From positions 1 to 64,000 of the forward strand of contig SLBA01000013.1 of the NCBI GenBank assembly GCA_007126575.1: a stretch of 64,000 bases of DNA. The letters are read 5' to 3'. Source of the DNA: Gemmatimonadota bacterium (lineage in GTDB: Bacteria > Gemmatimonadota > Gemmatimonadetes > Longimicrobiales > Gaopeijiaceae). A model generated the notes under the pieces. The model saw only the letters and a list, made by a program, of their open reading frames with translations. It did not search any database and had not been told where the DNA came from. Numbering within the stretch: the stretch's first letter is position 1; every line of letters begins with the position of its first letter. The position numbers and the translations under genes are program-made. This document shows positions 63,201 through 64,000 of the stretch, piece after piece.

Positions 63201-64000
63201 TCAGGAATCGTGGCGCGAGATCCAGTCGTGCACGAACCGCCGCGCCTCACGGTCCGACTCCTGTACCCCGACCAGCGAGATCGGATCATCCGAGGTACCC
63301 ACGAGTCCCTCGATGGCGTCATGCACCGCCTCGGCCATCGCGGGAAAGCCGATCCGCTCCGTCAGGAAGGCCTCGACCGCGATCTCGTTCGCGGCGTTGA
63401 AGATCGCCGGAGCCAACCCACCCTTCCGACCTGCGTCGGTCCCGACCCCGAACATCGGGAAGGCGGCGTGATCGATCGACTCGAAGGTGAGCGGAGAGGA
63501 ACGGACCGCGTCGAAGGTCCGAAGACTCCGATCGTCCAGGCGCTCGGGGAAGCTGAGCGCATACAGAATCGGCAGCTCCATGGTCGGAAAGCCCATCTGG
63601 GCCATCACCGACCCGTCGATGAACTCCACCATCGAGTGGATCACCGACTGCGGGTGCACGACCACGTCGATCGACTCGTAGGGGATCCGGTAGAGGACAT
63701 GGGCCTCGATGACCTCGAGCGCCTTGTTGGCCAGGGTGGCCGAGTCGATCGAGATCTTTGCGCCCATGCTCCAGGTGGGATGCTTGAGCGCGTCTCCGGG
63801 CCGGACCGACCCCAGACGCGACGCGTCCCATCCCCGGAAGGGTCCGCCCGACGCGGTCAGCAGGAGGCGGGACACGGTCCGGCGCTCCCCTCCGTTCATG
63901 CACTGGAGGATGGCCGAATGCTCGGAATCGACGGGCACCAGTTCGCCGCCACCCTCCTCCCGGGCCGCCATGACGAGGTCCCCGCCCGCAACGAGCGATT
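63201..64000 (-). CDS. dxr: 1-deoxy-D-xylulose-5-phosphate reductoisomerase (partial, 5' end cut)
   Basis: The gene runs off the right edge; about 266 residues of the C-terminal part are visible. DXR motifs: PVDSEHSAI with the metal-site residues, TASGGPF, TWSMGAKISIDSATLANKALEVIEAHVLY, HPQSVIHSMVEF and the helical C-terminal domain. It makes MEP from DXP in isoprenoid synthesis. The N-terminal NADPH domain lies outside the window. It is immediately upstream of rseP on the same strand. Confidence 0.95.
   Translation of the reverse strand, partial: SLVAGGDLVMAAREEGGGELVPVDSEHSAILQCMNGGERRTVSRLLLTASGGPFRGWDASRLGSVRPGDALKHPTWSMGAKISIDSATLANKALEVIEAHVLYRIPYESIDVVVHPQSVIHSMVEFIDGSVMAQMGFPTMELPILYALSFPERLDDRSLRTFDAVRSSPLTFESIDHAAFPMFGVGTDAGRKGGLAPAIFNAANEIAVEAFLTERIGFPAMAEAVHDAIEGLVGTSDDPISLVGVQESDREARRFVHDWISRHDS

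Overview
The window is GC-rich bacterial chromosome, densely coded, with most genes on the minus strand and no sign of phage, insertion sequences, CRISPR or tRNA/rRNA genes. Gene content (a DUF4159/DUF4175 pair, a Bacteroidota-like exported protein often mislabelled asparagine synthetase B, a glmU-family sugar enzyme, an archaeal/eukaryote-type prolyl-tRNA synthetase, histidine kinases of the AHQLGTP type, an envelope rich in lipoproteins and M14/M16/M48 peptidases) points to a Gram-negative of the FCB group, most likely Gemmatimonadota. This is inference; no rRNA is present to prove it.

Layout. 1-12.4 kb (minus): aminotransferase and fumarylacetoacetate-hydrolase-family gene, a small membrane protein, a helicase that joins a RadC-type JAMM domain to a DinG helicase, an exported GATase-like protein, then a tightly overlapping set rsmI > DUF4159 > DUF4175 > helical-repeat protein, preceded by trxA. 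12.5-21.8 kb: mce (plus), a lipoprotein, clpB, two exported metallopeptidases (M48, M14), a divergent lipoprotein and an outer-membrane-like barrel protein. 21.9-34.9 kb (minus): one long co-directional run started by a very good sigma70 promoter: mreB-mreC-mreD-mrdA-rodA (rod shape and elongation), accD and folC (lipid and folate synthesis), hisS, a small membrane protein, proS and guaA. 35-40.3 kb: dut, ald, an M16 peptidase and pnp. 40.5-48.8 kb (minus): the classical translation/transcription cluster rimP-nusA-ylxQ-infB-DUF503-rbfA-truB-ribF followed by rpsO with its own promoter, structured leader and terminator. 48.8-50.1 kb: murA. 50.2-52.2 kb (plus): two small coiled-coil/amphipathic membrane proteins and a zinc-dependent phospholipase-C-like protein. 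52.3-57.8 kb (minus): lipoprotein > serS > histidine kinase > uvrD/pcrA, from a promoter that lies back to back with the promoter of a plus-strand response regulator. 58-61.7 kb (plus): response regulator, mannose-1-phosphate guanylyltransferase, glmU-family enzyme, MBL-fold hydrolase. 61.8-64 kb (minus): dxr (cut by the window end) and rseP.

The most interesting signals are regulatory RNA and protein architecture: a promoter followed by an intrinsic terminator in the rimP-nusA leader (a candidate NusA attenuator), a rpsO leader that can fold into a three-way junction whose closing helix abuts the start codon (a candidate S15 autoregulatory site), a RadC-JAMM/DinG fusion that has lost one of the four Fe-S cysteines, and a MurA with Asp in place of the fosfomycin-target Cys. 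Genes are packed with four-base stop/start overlaps, several with TTG or GTG starts. No intergenic stretch exceeds about 300 bases.
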